A DNA stretch of 46,888 nt from Candidatus Binatia bacterium. GTDB lineage: Bacteria; Desulfobacterota; Binatia; Bin18. Both the position numbers and the translations under genes were made by a program. Positions 26,001-33,503 of this stretch are shown here, in pieces. Location of the stretch: the NCBI GenBank assembly GCA_022824615.1, contig JAJDZM010000131.1:1-46888 (forward strand), written 5' to 3'. Below the pieces are notes generated by a model. That model made no database searches, was not told the origin of the DNA, and saw nothing but the letters and a program-made list of their open reading frames with translations. The stretch's first letter is position 1. Every line of letters starts with the position of its first letter.

Positions 26001-26128
26001 CTCTCGCGTTCGTATCCCTTGTCATATCTTGCGGGTCAACATTTTTTTTGGTTTGCTATGGGTAGAGGACCGACCACGTTATACAATTCGTCGAGATTGA
26101 CCGACTGCTTAGTCTACAAGGTGTTGCT

Positions 26129-26494
26129 ATGGAGCGTGAAAACAGAGGCGCTTTCCCCGATGCTATATATACCGCCTACTTTACAGGGAAAGCTGGTAGC
26201 ACGTTCGCACTGCTTGTCTTCCGGGACGGCATTATTGCAGGCGCTGATGCGGGCGCCGTTCACTATGACGGAACGTATGAGTTGACTTCCGACTTGCGTA
26301 ATATCATCGGGAATATTGAGGTTAACTCACCCGCCGGCACGGCATCAATTACGGGCGTCTCGAATCCAAACCAGCCCCTCACATACGATGTTCCTTTCAG
26401 GCTGCCGGTCAAGCTAGACCCGGATACAGTCTATCGTATTGAAACTCCTATTGGTCCAGTCAACGCAAAATTCAAAAAAGAGAGAGCGCTCTAG
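26129..26494 (+). CDS. GrlR-family-like regulatory/hypothetical protein
   Basis: A 121-residue protein with an all-beta pattern. AIYTAYFTGKAGSTFALLVF is followed by RDGIIAGADAGAVHYDGTYE, then SPAGTASITGV and DPDTVYRIETPIGPVNAKF. The succession of a self-limiting beta-strand, a DGxIxGxDxxxxxxGTY turn and a C-terminal strand resembles GrlR-family proteins (small lipocalin-like repressors first known from enteropathogenic E. coli). The assignment is from pattern alone. AAGGTG lies 5 bp upstream of the ATG. Codon use is AT-richer than in flanking miaA and accA, suggesting acquisition. It ends 3 bp before the next gene. Confidence 0.55.
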   Translation: MERENRGAFPDAIYTAYFTGKAGSTFALLVFRDGIIAGADAGAVHYDGTYELTSDLRNIIGNIEVNSPAGTASITGVSNPNQPLTYDVPFRLPVKLDPDTVYRIETPIGPVNAKFKKERAL

Positions 26495-26497
26495 GCG

Positions 26498-27028
26498 ATG
26501 CGCTGGATGGACATTTTGACAATCGTTGCGATTATCGTTGGACCAATTGCAGCAGTCCTCATCACGCGTTTTCTCGATAGGAGGAACGAAAGAAAACGGC
26601 GTCAGAATGAAATTCTCACATCTCTGATGCGGACACGGGCAGCGCGGCTATCTGCTGAGCATGTCGGCGCCCTCAACATCATCCAACTTGAGTTCCATGA
26701 AAAGGGGCCAATCATAACCGCTTACCAAAAGTATATAGAACATCTGGGGGCACCCCTCCCGCCCGTAGACGAACAGGCCCATTTCTTTGAGCAAAGGGAA
26801 GGGCTTTTTCTTACATTGATAACTGAAATTGCCAAGCATCTTCATTATACCTTCGACAAAAGAGACCTTGACACTCATTCGTATTCTCCAAAGGGCTGGC
26901 ACGACCAAGAAACGGTCCAGATTCAAAACTCTTTTATGCTTGCAGAATTGTTGTCAGGCAAACGGACTTTGCCTATCACCCTGAATCGGCAGACCGGAGA
27001 TTCTCCGTTTCCTCCGCCACCCGAATGA
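26498..27028 (+). CDS. DUF6680-like membrane-anchored protein
   Basis: A 176-residue protein. An N-terminal membrane helix (ILTIVAIIVGPIAAVLITRF, residues 5-24) is followed by a basic stop-transfer RRNERKRRQNEIL. The cytoplasmic region starts with LMRTRAARLSAEHVGALNII, a block I associate with DUF6680 proteins. No catalytic motif is visible. The tail is Pro-rich (SPFPPPPE). It forms a tight pair with the GrlR-like gene (3 bp gap), and both are AT-richer than their neighbours. The function is unknown. Confidence 0.6.
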   Translation: MRWMDILTIVAIIVGPIAAVLITRFLDRRNERKRRQNEILTSLMRTRAARLSAEHVGALNIIQLEFHEKGPIITAYQKYIEHLGAPLPPVDEQAHFFEQREGLFLTLITEIAKHLHYTFDKRDLDTHSYSPKGWHDQETVQIQNSFMLAELLSGKRTLPITLNRQTGDSPFPPPPE

Positions 27029-27060
27029 CTCCACCCATGAGTTGTTGTTAAGGAATAATC

Positions 27061-28056
27061 GTGCAGACAACCTATCTCGATTTTGAGCACCCGCTGGAGG
27101 AGTTGGACAAGCGGGTGTCCGCCCTCAGCCAGTTGGAAATCCGGTCGGCCCAGCAACAGACGGAACTCGCCGCCCTGGAAGAACAGCTCCGACAGTGCGA
27201 GGCCGAGGTGTTCACCGCTCTTTCACCGTGGCAACGGGTGCAGCTCTCGCGACACCCGGACCGGCCCTATACGCTCGATTATATTGAGGCCTTATGCTCC
27301 GAATTCGTAGAGTTGCACGGCGACCGGGTCTTTGGTGATGATCCGGCGATTATCGGCGGTCTGGCGCGTTTTCGTGGGACACCAGTGGTTGTGGTCGGCC
27401 ATCAGCGCGGCAAGACGGTGACCGAAAAAGTGCGCCGGAATTTTGGCATGCCCCGGCCCGAGGGCTACCGGAAGGCGCTCCGCCTCTTTCATCTCGCCGA
27501 ACGGTTCCAGCGGCCCGTGCTGAGCTTTGTTGATACCCAAGGAGCCTATCCCGGAGTGGGTGCCGAGGAGCGCGGCCAGGCCGAAGCCATTGCCCGGAAT
27601 ATCCAGGAAATGGCCGGTCTCAAGACGCCCATCATTGTCACGGTGATTGGAGAAGGGGGGAGTGGTGGCGCCCTGGCCCTCGGAGTGGGCGACCGGCTGC
27701 TGATGCAGGAAAACGCCTGCTACTCGGTCATTACCCCCGAAGGCTGCGCGGCGATTCTGTTTGGGGAACGCACACCAGAGCGTTCGGCCTGGGCAGCCGA
27801 GGCGTTGAAGGTCACAGCTCCGCATTTGCTCGCTCTCGACGTGATTGATGAGATGATTGTCGAGCCGTCAGGGGGAGCCCACCGGCATACCCAGGCGGCG
27901 ATCAGCGATGTTGGAGCCGCAATCGACCGACATCTGCAAGTGGTGAATGACTTGTCCGTAGCCGAGCTCATGGACCAACGCTACACGAAATTCCGGCGGA
28001 TGGGGGAAGTTGGTATTGTCGATACGACAGAGGACGTGGAGACCGCAGTCAATTAG
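27061..28056 (+). CDS. accA: Acetyl-CoA carboxylase carboxyltransferase subunit alpha
   Basis: The 331-residue subunit starts at GTG. The helical N-terminus reads YLDFEHPLEELDKRVSALSQ. The core motifs are PYTLDYIEALCSEFVELHGD, RNFGMPRPEGYRKALRLFHL, SFVDTQGAYPGVGAEERGQA, and IGEGGSGGALALGVGDR with CYSVITPEGCAAILF. It transfers carboxyl from carboxybiotin to acetyl-CoA with AccD to make malonyl-CoA for fatty acid synthesis. The partner accD is not in the window. It lies 32 bp downstream of the DUF6680-like gene. GGAATAATC precedes the start. Confidence 0.96.
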   Translation: MQTTYLDFEHPLEELDKRVSALSQLEIRSAQQQTELAALEEQLRQCEAEVFTALSPWQRVQLSRHPDRPYTLDYIEALCSEFVELHGDRVFGDDPAIIGGLARFRGTPVVVVGHQRGKTVTEKVRRNFGMPRPEGYRKALRLFHLAERFQRPVLSFVDTQGAYPGVGAEERGQAEAIARNIQEMAGLKTPIIVTVIGEGGSGGALALGVGDRLLMQENACYSVITPEGCAAILFGERTPERSAWAAEALKVTAPHLLALDVIDEMIVEPSGGAHRHTQAAISDVGAAIDRHLQVVNDLSVAELMDQRYTKFRRMGEVGIVDTTEDVETAVN

Positions 28057-28149
28057 AGGGGGCGCACCGCGCTGAACCACGGCTAGCCCGCTTGGAGAGA
28101 GGTCCGAGCCGCATAGACTGGCATAGCAAATCGTAGTACAAAACGCCAT

Positions 28150-29277
28150 GTGGCGCACAAACGTTCCTCTTCTTCGCAGCCGGCATTAGATACGTTCAGA
28201 GCGAAAATCGATCGGATCGATACCCAAATCCTCACGCTGTTAAATCGCCGCGCCCGCCTGGCTGAACAGATTGGAAACACGAAAGGGGAGGCCAGTGCGG
28301 TCTATGTACCGGGTCGGGAGCGGGCCATTCTCGCCCGTCTGGCTGAGTTGAACACCGGGCCACTCCCGATAGAGTCCGTTCAGGCTATTTATCGCGAAAT
28401 TATTTCTGCCTCACGTGCGCTCGAAATGTCCTTGCGGGTTGCCTATCTCGGACCGGAGGCGAGCTATGCCCATATGGCCAGTAAAGAACAGTTTGGCTCA
28501 AAGGCTGAATTTGTCTCGGTGGAGACGATTCCCCAGATTTTCTCAGCAGTGGAAAACGGGCAGACCGAATACGGGGTCGTGCCCGTTGAGAATTCGAGTC
28601 AAGGCTCGGTTGCTCTGACGCTCGATCTCTTTATTGAAACGAATCTACATATTATTGCCGAGCGGTCTTTAGCCATTCGGCACTGTTTGCTCAGCCGCGC
28701 CACAAAGCGGGAGCGTATTCAGCGCGTCCTGGCCCATCCACAGTCTCTGGCCCAATGCCAGCACTGGTTGGCCACGCATCTGCCGGGGGTGCCCACGGAG
28801 GCGGCGGCGAGCAATTCGCGGGCGGCTGAACTGGTGCGACGGGACCCTCACGCCGCGGCGATTGCCGGACGATTGGCCGCGGAGCGCTATCGGCTCAACA
28901 TCATCGACGCGGATATCCAGGATCAGGCCGCGAACTACACCCGTTTCGCTATTCTGAGTCGGACCTGGCAACCGGGTACGCCAAGCGGGGATGACAAAAC
29001 GTCCCTGGTGCTGTCGGTCCGGGATGAGCCGGGGATCCTGTATCAGGTGCTGCGGCCGTTTGCCGCGCACAGCATGAGCCTGCTGCGGATTGAGTCCCGG
29101 CCGCTCAAAGGGCGGCCCTGGGAATATGTCTTTTTTATCGATGTTGAAGGGCATGTGGGCGACCAGGCTCTCGCTGACGCTCTGCGTGAGATCGAACCCT
29201 GCTGCATGTCAGTCAAGGTGCTGGGTTCGTATACCTCCTTTGGGTCGGCGGCCGGGTCGGCGCGGCAAAAACGGTGA
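28150..29277 (+). CDS. pheA: Bifunctional chorismate mutase/prephenate dehydratase (P-protein)
   Basis: A 375-residue protein with three domains. The AroQ chorismate mutase helices lie at about 15-95 (IDRIDTQILTLLNRRARLAE). Prephenate dehydratase lies at about 98-280, with VAYLGPEASYAHMASKEQFG, VVPVENSSQGSVALTLDLF and the catalytic TRF in ANYTRFAILSRT. A C-terminal ACT domain (about 285-370) has the ESRP phenylalanine-binding motif in LLRIESRPLKGRPWEY, so feedback inhibition by phenylalanine is expected. The start is GTG; an overlapping ATG 2 bp upstream is out of frame. It opens the aromatic amino-acid operon and ends 6 bp before hisC. Confidence 0.95.
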   Translation: MAHKRSSSSQPALDTFRAKIDRIDTQILTLLNRRARLAEQIGNTKGEASAVYVPGRERAILARLAELNTGPLPIESVQAIYREIISASRALEMSLRVAYLGPEASYAHMASKEQFGSKAEFVSVETIPQIFSAVENGQTEYGVVPVENSSQGSVALTLDLFIETNLHIIAERSLAIRHCLLSRATKRERIQRVLAHPQSLAQCQHWLATHLPGVPTEAAASNSRAAELVRRDPHAAAIAGRLAAERYRLNIIDADIQDQAANYTRFAILSRTWQPGTPSGDDKTSLVLSVRDEPGILYQVLRPFAAHSMSLLRIESRPLKGRPWEYVFFIDVEGHVGDQALADALREIEPCCMSVKVLGSYTSFGSAAGSARQKR

Positions 29278-29283
29278 ACGCGT

Positions 29284-30375
29284 ATGGATATTCGAAAGTA
29301 TGTGCCGGATTGGGTCTTGAGCCTCACCCCGTATCAGCCGGGCAAGCCGATTGAAGAGGTGGAGCGGGAATACGGGATCAGCGACTCGGTCAAAATCGCT
29401 TCAAACGAGAATCCCCTTGGCCCGTCTCCAAAGGCGCTTGAGGCGATTCGGGCGGCCCTGCCCCAGCTCAATCTGTATCCTGACGGCGATGCTTTTTATC
29501 TCAAGCAACGCCTGGCTGAGAAATTCGGGCTGGACCGGTTGCGGATCATTATCGGTAACGGCTCGAACGAACTGATCGAGATGATCGTGCGGACCTTCTT
29601 GCGTGTGGGCGAATCGATTGTTGCCGCGGAGCACGCCTTTGCCATTTATCATCTGTGTGTGCACGCGGCCGGTGGCCGTACGATTACCGTTCCACACTCC
29701 GGCTTTGCCTTTGATCTGGACGCCATGGCGCGAGCCGTTGAAGCCGATACGCGCATCATTTTTTTGGATAACCCCAATAATCCCACCGGCACGATCTATA
29801 CCAGGACGGACTGGGAGGCGTTTCTGGAGAGGGTGCCGCCGAGTGTGGTGATTGTGGTTGACGAAGCGTATTTTGAGTTTGTCGATGATCCGGACTACCC
29901 CGACTCACTCGACTACCATTCGGGGGAGCGGGTGCTCATCACCCTGCGCACGTTCTCCAAAATATGCGGCCTGGCCGGCGTTCGCGTTGGCTATGGCATA
30001 TCCTCACCGGAAGTGATTGATGCCCTCAACCGCATCCGCCAGCCCTTTAATGTGAATACGCTCGCCCAAGTGGGAGCGTTGGCCGCGCTTGACGATACCG
30101 AGCATATTCGCCGTACCCAGGAGAATAATCGTCAGGGGCTGGCTTATCTGCGTCGGGAGTTGGACCGGCTGGGTATCGAATACGCGCCGAGTTGGGGGAA
30201 TTTTCTCCTGGTCAAGGTTGGTGCTGGCGTTTCGCAACAACTTTTGCCCCAGGGGATTATCATTCGGCCGATGGAGGGCTATGGCTATCCCGGCTATGCC
30301 CGCGTGAGTGTGGGTTTGGCCGAGGAAAACGAACGCTTTATTGCGGCCATGGAAACGCTGCAAGCGCAGGCATAG
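29284..30375 (+). CDS. hisC: Histidinol-phosphate/aromatic aminotransferase HisC
   Basis: The 363-residue PLP enzyme has KIASNENPLGPSPKALEAI at the start, IGNGSNELIEMIVRTF, FLDNPNNPTGTIYTRTD, VIVVDEAYFEFVDDPDYPDS, and the PLP lysine in TLRTFSKICGLAGVRVGYG. The C-terminus has IIRPMEGYGYPGYARVSVGL. Wedged between pheA and tyrA, it may serve mainly as the transaminase that finishes phenylalanine and tyrosine synthesis, with or without a role in histidine synthesis (inference from context). Confidence 0.93.
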   Translation: MDIRKYVPDWVLSLTPYQPGKPIEEVEREYGISDSVKIASNENPLGPSPKALEAIRAALPQLNLYPDGDAFYLKQRLAEKFGLDRLRIIIGNGSNELIEMIVRTFLRVGESIVAAEHAFAIYHLCVHAAGGRTITVPHSGFAFDLDAMARAVEADTRIIFLDNPNNPTGTIYTRTDWEAFLERVPPSVVIVVDEAYFEFVDDPDYPDSLDYHSGERVLITLRTFSKICGLAGVRVGYGISSPEVIDALNRIRQPFNVNTLAQVGALAALDDTEHIRRTQENNRQGLAYLRRELDRLGIEYAPSWGNFLLVKVGAGVSQQLLPQGIIIRPMEGYGYPGYARVSVGLAEENERFIAAMETLQAQA

Positions 30376-30392
30376 CCTGCACCTCATACAGT

Positions 30393-31349
30393 ATGTCACC
30401 ACTATTTCATCGTCTGCTTATCGTCGGGGTGGGTCTGATCGGTGGCTCGCTCGGCCTGGCGGCCAAAGCGCGGGGGCTGGTTGAACAGGTGGTTGGCTTT
30501 GGTCGGACCGAAGCCAATCTGAAAATTGCGCTCGAGCGCGGCCTGATTGACGCCTATACCTTCGATCCGGCCGAAGCGGCCCAGGGAACCGACTGCGTTC
30601 TGCTTGCCGTCCCAGTCCAAGCGACCGGCCCGGCCATGCAGCAGTTTCTGCCTTATCTCTCGCCAGGCTGTATTGTGACGGATGCGGGCAGTGTCAAAGC
30701 GCCGGTCGTTGCCACCCTCGAATCCCTTGTCCCCGACTCGCTGCCGTGTGTAGCCGCGCATCCCATTGCCGGGACTGAAAATGCCGGAGCTGGGGCGGCC
30801 TTTGCCACCCTCTTTGAGAGACGTTTATGTGTCTTGACGCCGACTGCCAGGACAAATACAGACGCCCTGGCACGGGTCCGTGCCTTGTGGGAGGGCGTTG
30901 GTATGCGTGTCGAAGAAATGGACCCTGCGATCCACGACCGCATCCTTGCCCAGGTCAGCCATCTGCCCCATCTTATTGCGTTCAGTGTGATGAACGGCCT
31001 CCTTCAGGCGTTTCCTCCCTCAAGAGGAAACGAGTCCTCCATTAGATCCGAGAGGCCGGACACGTTTCCTCTTGCAACCCGACCGCAATCGGACCAAGTC
31101 GATCCGCTCGTATATGCCGGTAGCGCGTTTGCCGACCTGACTCGGGTGGCCGCCAGTCCCGTCGAAATGTGGCGTGACATCTGTCTTGAGAATCGCGCCG
31201 CCTTGCTCGCCGCGATCTCCGGTTTTGAAGCCGCATTGACGCAGATGAAAGCCGCCGTGGCTGAGGGAGACGGACAAGCGCTCTCGGTGGATATTACGCG
31301 GGCCCGCGAGGAACGCCAGCGCCTGACTCGTTTGCGTGAAAAAGAGTAA
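30393..31349 (+). CDS. tyrA: Prephenate dehydrogenase (with in-frame repeat insertion)
   Basis: From ATG 30393 the product is 318 residues, with the NAD(P) motif VGVGLIGGSLGLAA (12-18 is GVGLIGG), DAGSVKAPVV, CVAAHPIAGTENAGAGAA with the catalytic His, QVSHLPHLIAFSVMNGL and AGSAFADLTRVAASPVEMWR. It converts prephenate to 4-hydroxyphenylpyruvate. Between NGLLQ and VYAGSAF there are about 25 residues more than I expect in relatives; residues about 206-228 are encoded by palindromic element R2 copy C and read in frame. The last codons and stop (AAA GAG TAA) lie in R2 copy B. The frame extends further upstream into hisC, but this ATG matches the family start. Confidence 0.92.
   Translation: MSPLFHRLLIVGVGLIGGSLGLAAKARGLVEQVVGFGRTEANLKIALERGLIDAYTFDPAEAAQGTDCVLLAVPVQATGPAMQQFLPYLSPGCIVTDAGSVKAPVVATLESLVPDSLPCVAAHPIAGTENAGAGAAFATLFERRLCVLTPTARTNTDALARVRALWEGVGMRVEEMDPAIHDRILAQVSHLPHLIAFSVMNGLLQAFPPSRGNESSIRSERPDTFPLATRPQSDQVDPLVYAGSAFADLTRVAASPVEMWRDICLENRAALLAAISGFEAALTQMKAAVAEGDGQALSVDITRAREERQRLTRLREKE
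31009..31074. repeat. Palindromic element R2, copy C, inside tyrA coding sequence
   Basis: Perfect 12-bp arms CAAGAGGAAACG (31021-31032) and CGTTTCCTCTTG (31063-31074) span 54 bp, a multiple of three. The centre (GTCCTCCATTAGATC...CCGGACA) aligns with copies A and B. An additional half-arm CGTTTCCTC at 31009-31017 suggests a compound or partly duplicated insertion. The element is translated as PPSRGNESSIRSERPDTF-type residues without a stop. Confidence 0.82.
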
Positions 31350-31395
31350 ACGTGTTCTCCACTAGACACGGGATGCTGGACACGTTTACTCTTTT
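31340..31395. repeat. Palindromic element R2, copy B, between tyrA and aroA
   Basis: Near-perfect 56-bp palindrome. AAAGAGTAAACGTGT (31341-31355) pairs with ACACGTTTACTCTTT (31380-31394), 15 bp perfect and extendable by one A/T pair. It provides the KE-stop of tyrA and ends 6 bp before the aroA ATG. The resulting mRNA hairpin sits across the aroA ribosome-binding region and is followed by TTTTGGGG, so it could influence aroA translation or cause partial termination. Confidence 0.88.
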
Positions 31396-31401
31396 GGGGA
31401 C

Positions 31402-32727
31402 ATGACACCAGCGGTGACAATCCCTCCGGCTTCCCACGGTATACAAGGCGAAATCCACCTGCCGGGCGATAAATCCATCAGCCACCGGGCCGTCCTGTTT
31501 GCGGCCCTGGCCACAGGAGAGAGCTGTATCCGGGGCTGTTCGCTGGGTGCGGACAATCTGCGGACGATCCAGGCGGTCCGGTTGTTGGGGGTCGATATCA
31601 CCCAACACGATACAACGGTAATCGTAAGAAGCCGAGGCTGGGGTGCTTTCCAGCCCCCGAGCGATGCGGACGTCACCATCGACTGTGGAAATTCAGGCAC
31701 CACGATGCGCCTGCTGTCCGGGATCCTGGCCGGATGTTCTTTTACCTCCCGCTTGGATGGTGATGCCTCGCTCCGGCGCCGCCCCATGAGGCGGGTGATC
31801 GAGCCGCTCCGGCTGATGGGCGCTACGATTGAGAGCGAAGGCGGACAGCACTGCGCGCCGTTACGGATTACAGGACAGAACGGGCTCCTCACCGGGATTA
31901 CGTATGCGAGTCCTGTGGCGAGCGCGCAGGTCAAATCCGCCATCCTTTTGGCCGGTCTGCACGCCAACGGGCGGACGACGGTCAGAGAGCCCGAACGTTC
32001 CCGTGATCATACGGAGCGCCTGTTACCCGCATTTGGCGGACGACTTGCGGTGCAGGGGCGAACGGTCTCCGTTGACGGCGGAACACCGCTGCACGCCCAG
32101 GATGTGGATATTCCCGGTGACCTCTCTTCCGCGGCCTTTTTTATCGCGGCAGCCCTGCTGTTGCCTCGCTCGGAGTTGCGTATTCGTCAGATTGGACTCA
32201 ACCCCACCCGGACGGGGATAGTGGATATCTTTCGCGCAATGGGAGCCCGGATCGAGGTACATAATGCGCGGGACGTCTGCGGAGAGCCGGTTGGAGACCT
32301 GGTAGTCCGCTCAAGTGCCTTGCGCGGGATAGAAGTCGACGGTGAGTTGATTGTCCGCGCCATTGATGAACTGCCCATACTTGCCGTGGCGATGGCGTTT
32401 GCCCACGGCACGTCTGTCATTCGTGGGGCCGCAGAGCTACGCGTCAAAGAGAGTGACCGCATTCGCGCCCTGGCCGTCGCCCTGACTGCTCTCGGCGTGG
32501 CGGTGGAAGAACGGCAGGATGGGCTGGTGATCACCGGGCAGGGCCATGTGCGAGGCGGAACGGTTCACAGCCAGGGCGATCACCGGATTGCGATGGCGCT
32601 GAGCGTAGCCGGACTCGGTTCGGACGAGGGCGTTGTTGTCCGGGAGCCGGAGTGCATTGCCATTTCCTTTCCCGGATATTTCCGCCTGGTTCAAGAGGTG
32701 ACCGAAGTGCGGCTGGGGACGGGCTGA
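31402..32727 (+). CDS. aroA: 3-phosphoshikimate 1-carboxyvinyltransferase (EPSP synthase)
   Basis: The 441-residue enzyme has LPGDKSISHRAVLFAALATG (PEP/shikimate-binding Lys and Ser at about 22-29), CGNSGTTMRLLSGILAG, SRLDGDASLRRRPMRRVIEP, SAQVKSAILLAGL, VKESDRIRALAVALTALG and the C-terminal GDHRIAMALSVAGL. It joins PEP to shikimate-3-phosphate in the chorismate pathway. GGGGACATG places a Shine-Dalgarno-like GGGGA very close to the start. Its TGA shares one base with the cmk start (TGATG), indicating translational coupling. The glyphosate-sensitive or -resistant class is not assigned. Confidence 0.96.
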   Translation: MTPAVTIPPASHGIQGEIHLPGDKSISHRAVLFAALATGESCIRGCSLGADNLRTIQAVRLLGVDITQHDTTVIVRSRGWGAFQPPSDADVTIDCGNSGTTMRLLSGILAGCSFTSRLDGDASLRRRPMRRVIEPLRLMGATIESEGGQHCAPLRITGQNGLLTGITYASPVASAQVKSAILLAGLHANGRTTVREPERSRDHTERLLPAFGGRLAVQGRTVSVDGGTPLHAQDVDIPGDLSSAAFFIAAALLLPRSELRIRQIGLNPTRTGIVDIFRAMGARIEVHNARDVCGEPVGDLVVRSSALRGIEVDGELIVRAIDELPILAVAMAFAHGTSVIRGAAELRVKESDRIRALAVALTALGVAVEERQDGLVITGQGHVRGGTVHSQGDHRIAMALSVAGLGSDEGVVVREPECIAISFPGYFRLVQEVTEVRLGTG

Positions 32728-33431
32728 TGGCGGAGACGAAAAAGGGCCTGATCATCGCCATCGACGGCCCGGCTGGGGCGGGCAAGAGTACGGTCAGCCG
32801 TCTTTTGGCCGAACGGCTCGGCTATCGCTATATCGATACCGGGGCTCTCTACCGGACTATTGGTTTACTCGCGTGGGAACAGGGTGTGAGTCCGGACGAC
32901 GGCGAGCGCCTCGCGGCCTTGTGCGACGCGGCGGATATTACGCTCTCGGACACGCGCGTGCTTTTGGGCGGTCGGGATATTAGCGCGGATATTCGTCGTC
33001 CGGAAATGAGCCAGATGGCCTCAGCAGTCTCGGCTCAGCCGCAGGTCCGCCGCGCCCTCCTCGGGCTGCAACGTCGGCTCGGAGAGGTCGGCGCGACCAT
33101 TCTTGAGGGACGTGATATTGGAACGGTTGTTTTTCCGGACGCGGACCTCAAGATCTTTCTCGACGCCTCAATCGAAGAACGGGGACGCCGGCGTTACGCC
33201 GAGTTGCAACAGCGGGGAGGGGCCAAGATTTCGCTTGCGCAGACCCTTCAAGACATGGCGGAACGGGACCGTCGTGACAGCCAACGCGCTCATGCTCCAC
33301 TCCGACCCGCGGCCGATGCCGTACGCATCGATACCACCACATTGACCCAAGCGGACGTAGTTGACAGCATGGCCGAATTAGTCCATGCCCATGCAAGTAT
33401 TGAAAGCAAAAAGGAAAAGCCGGGTTCGTAG
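32727..33431 (+). CDS. cmk: (d)CMP kinase
   Basis: The 234-residue P-loop kinase starts at the ATG that overlaps the aroA stop, giving MAETKKGLIIAIDGPAGAGKS. Walker A GPAGAGKS lies at 14-21, followed by GYRYIDTGALYRTIGL, ILEGRDIGTVVFPDADLKIF and RDRRDSQRAHAPLRPAADAV. It phosphorylates CMP and dCMP. The same aroA-cmk-rpsA-ihfB order is well known from enterobacteria and supports each assignment. An upstream in-frame ATG inside aroA is less likely. Confidence 0.96.
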   Translation: MAETKKGLIIAIDGPAGAGKSTVSRLLAERLGYRYIDTGALYRTIGLLAWEQGVSPDDGERLAALCDAADITLSDTRVLLGGRDISADIRRPEMSQMASAVSAQPQVRRALLGLQRRLGEVGATILEGRDIGTVVFPDADLKIFLDASIEERGRRRYAELQQRGGAKISLAQTLQDMAERDRRDSQRAHAPLRPAADAVRIDTTTLTQADVVDSMAELVHAHASIESKKEKPGS

Positions 33432-33503
33432 CTCTTGCAACCTCGCCACGAGGAGAGTATGCAAAGGCGATGTACGGGAGCTTCGTAGGGGGTAAATCAT
33501 AAC

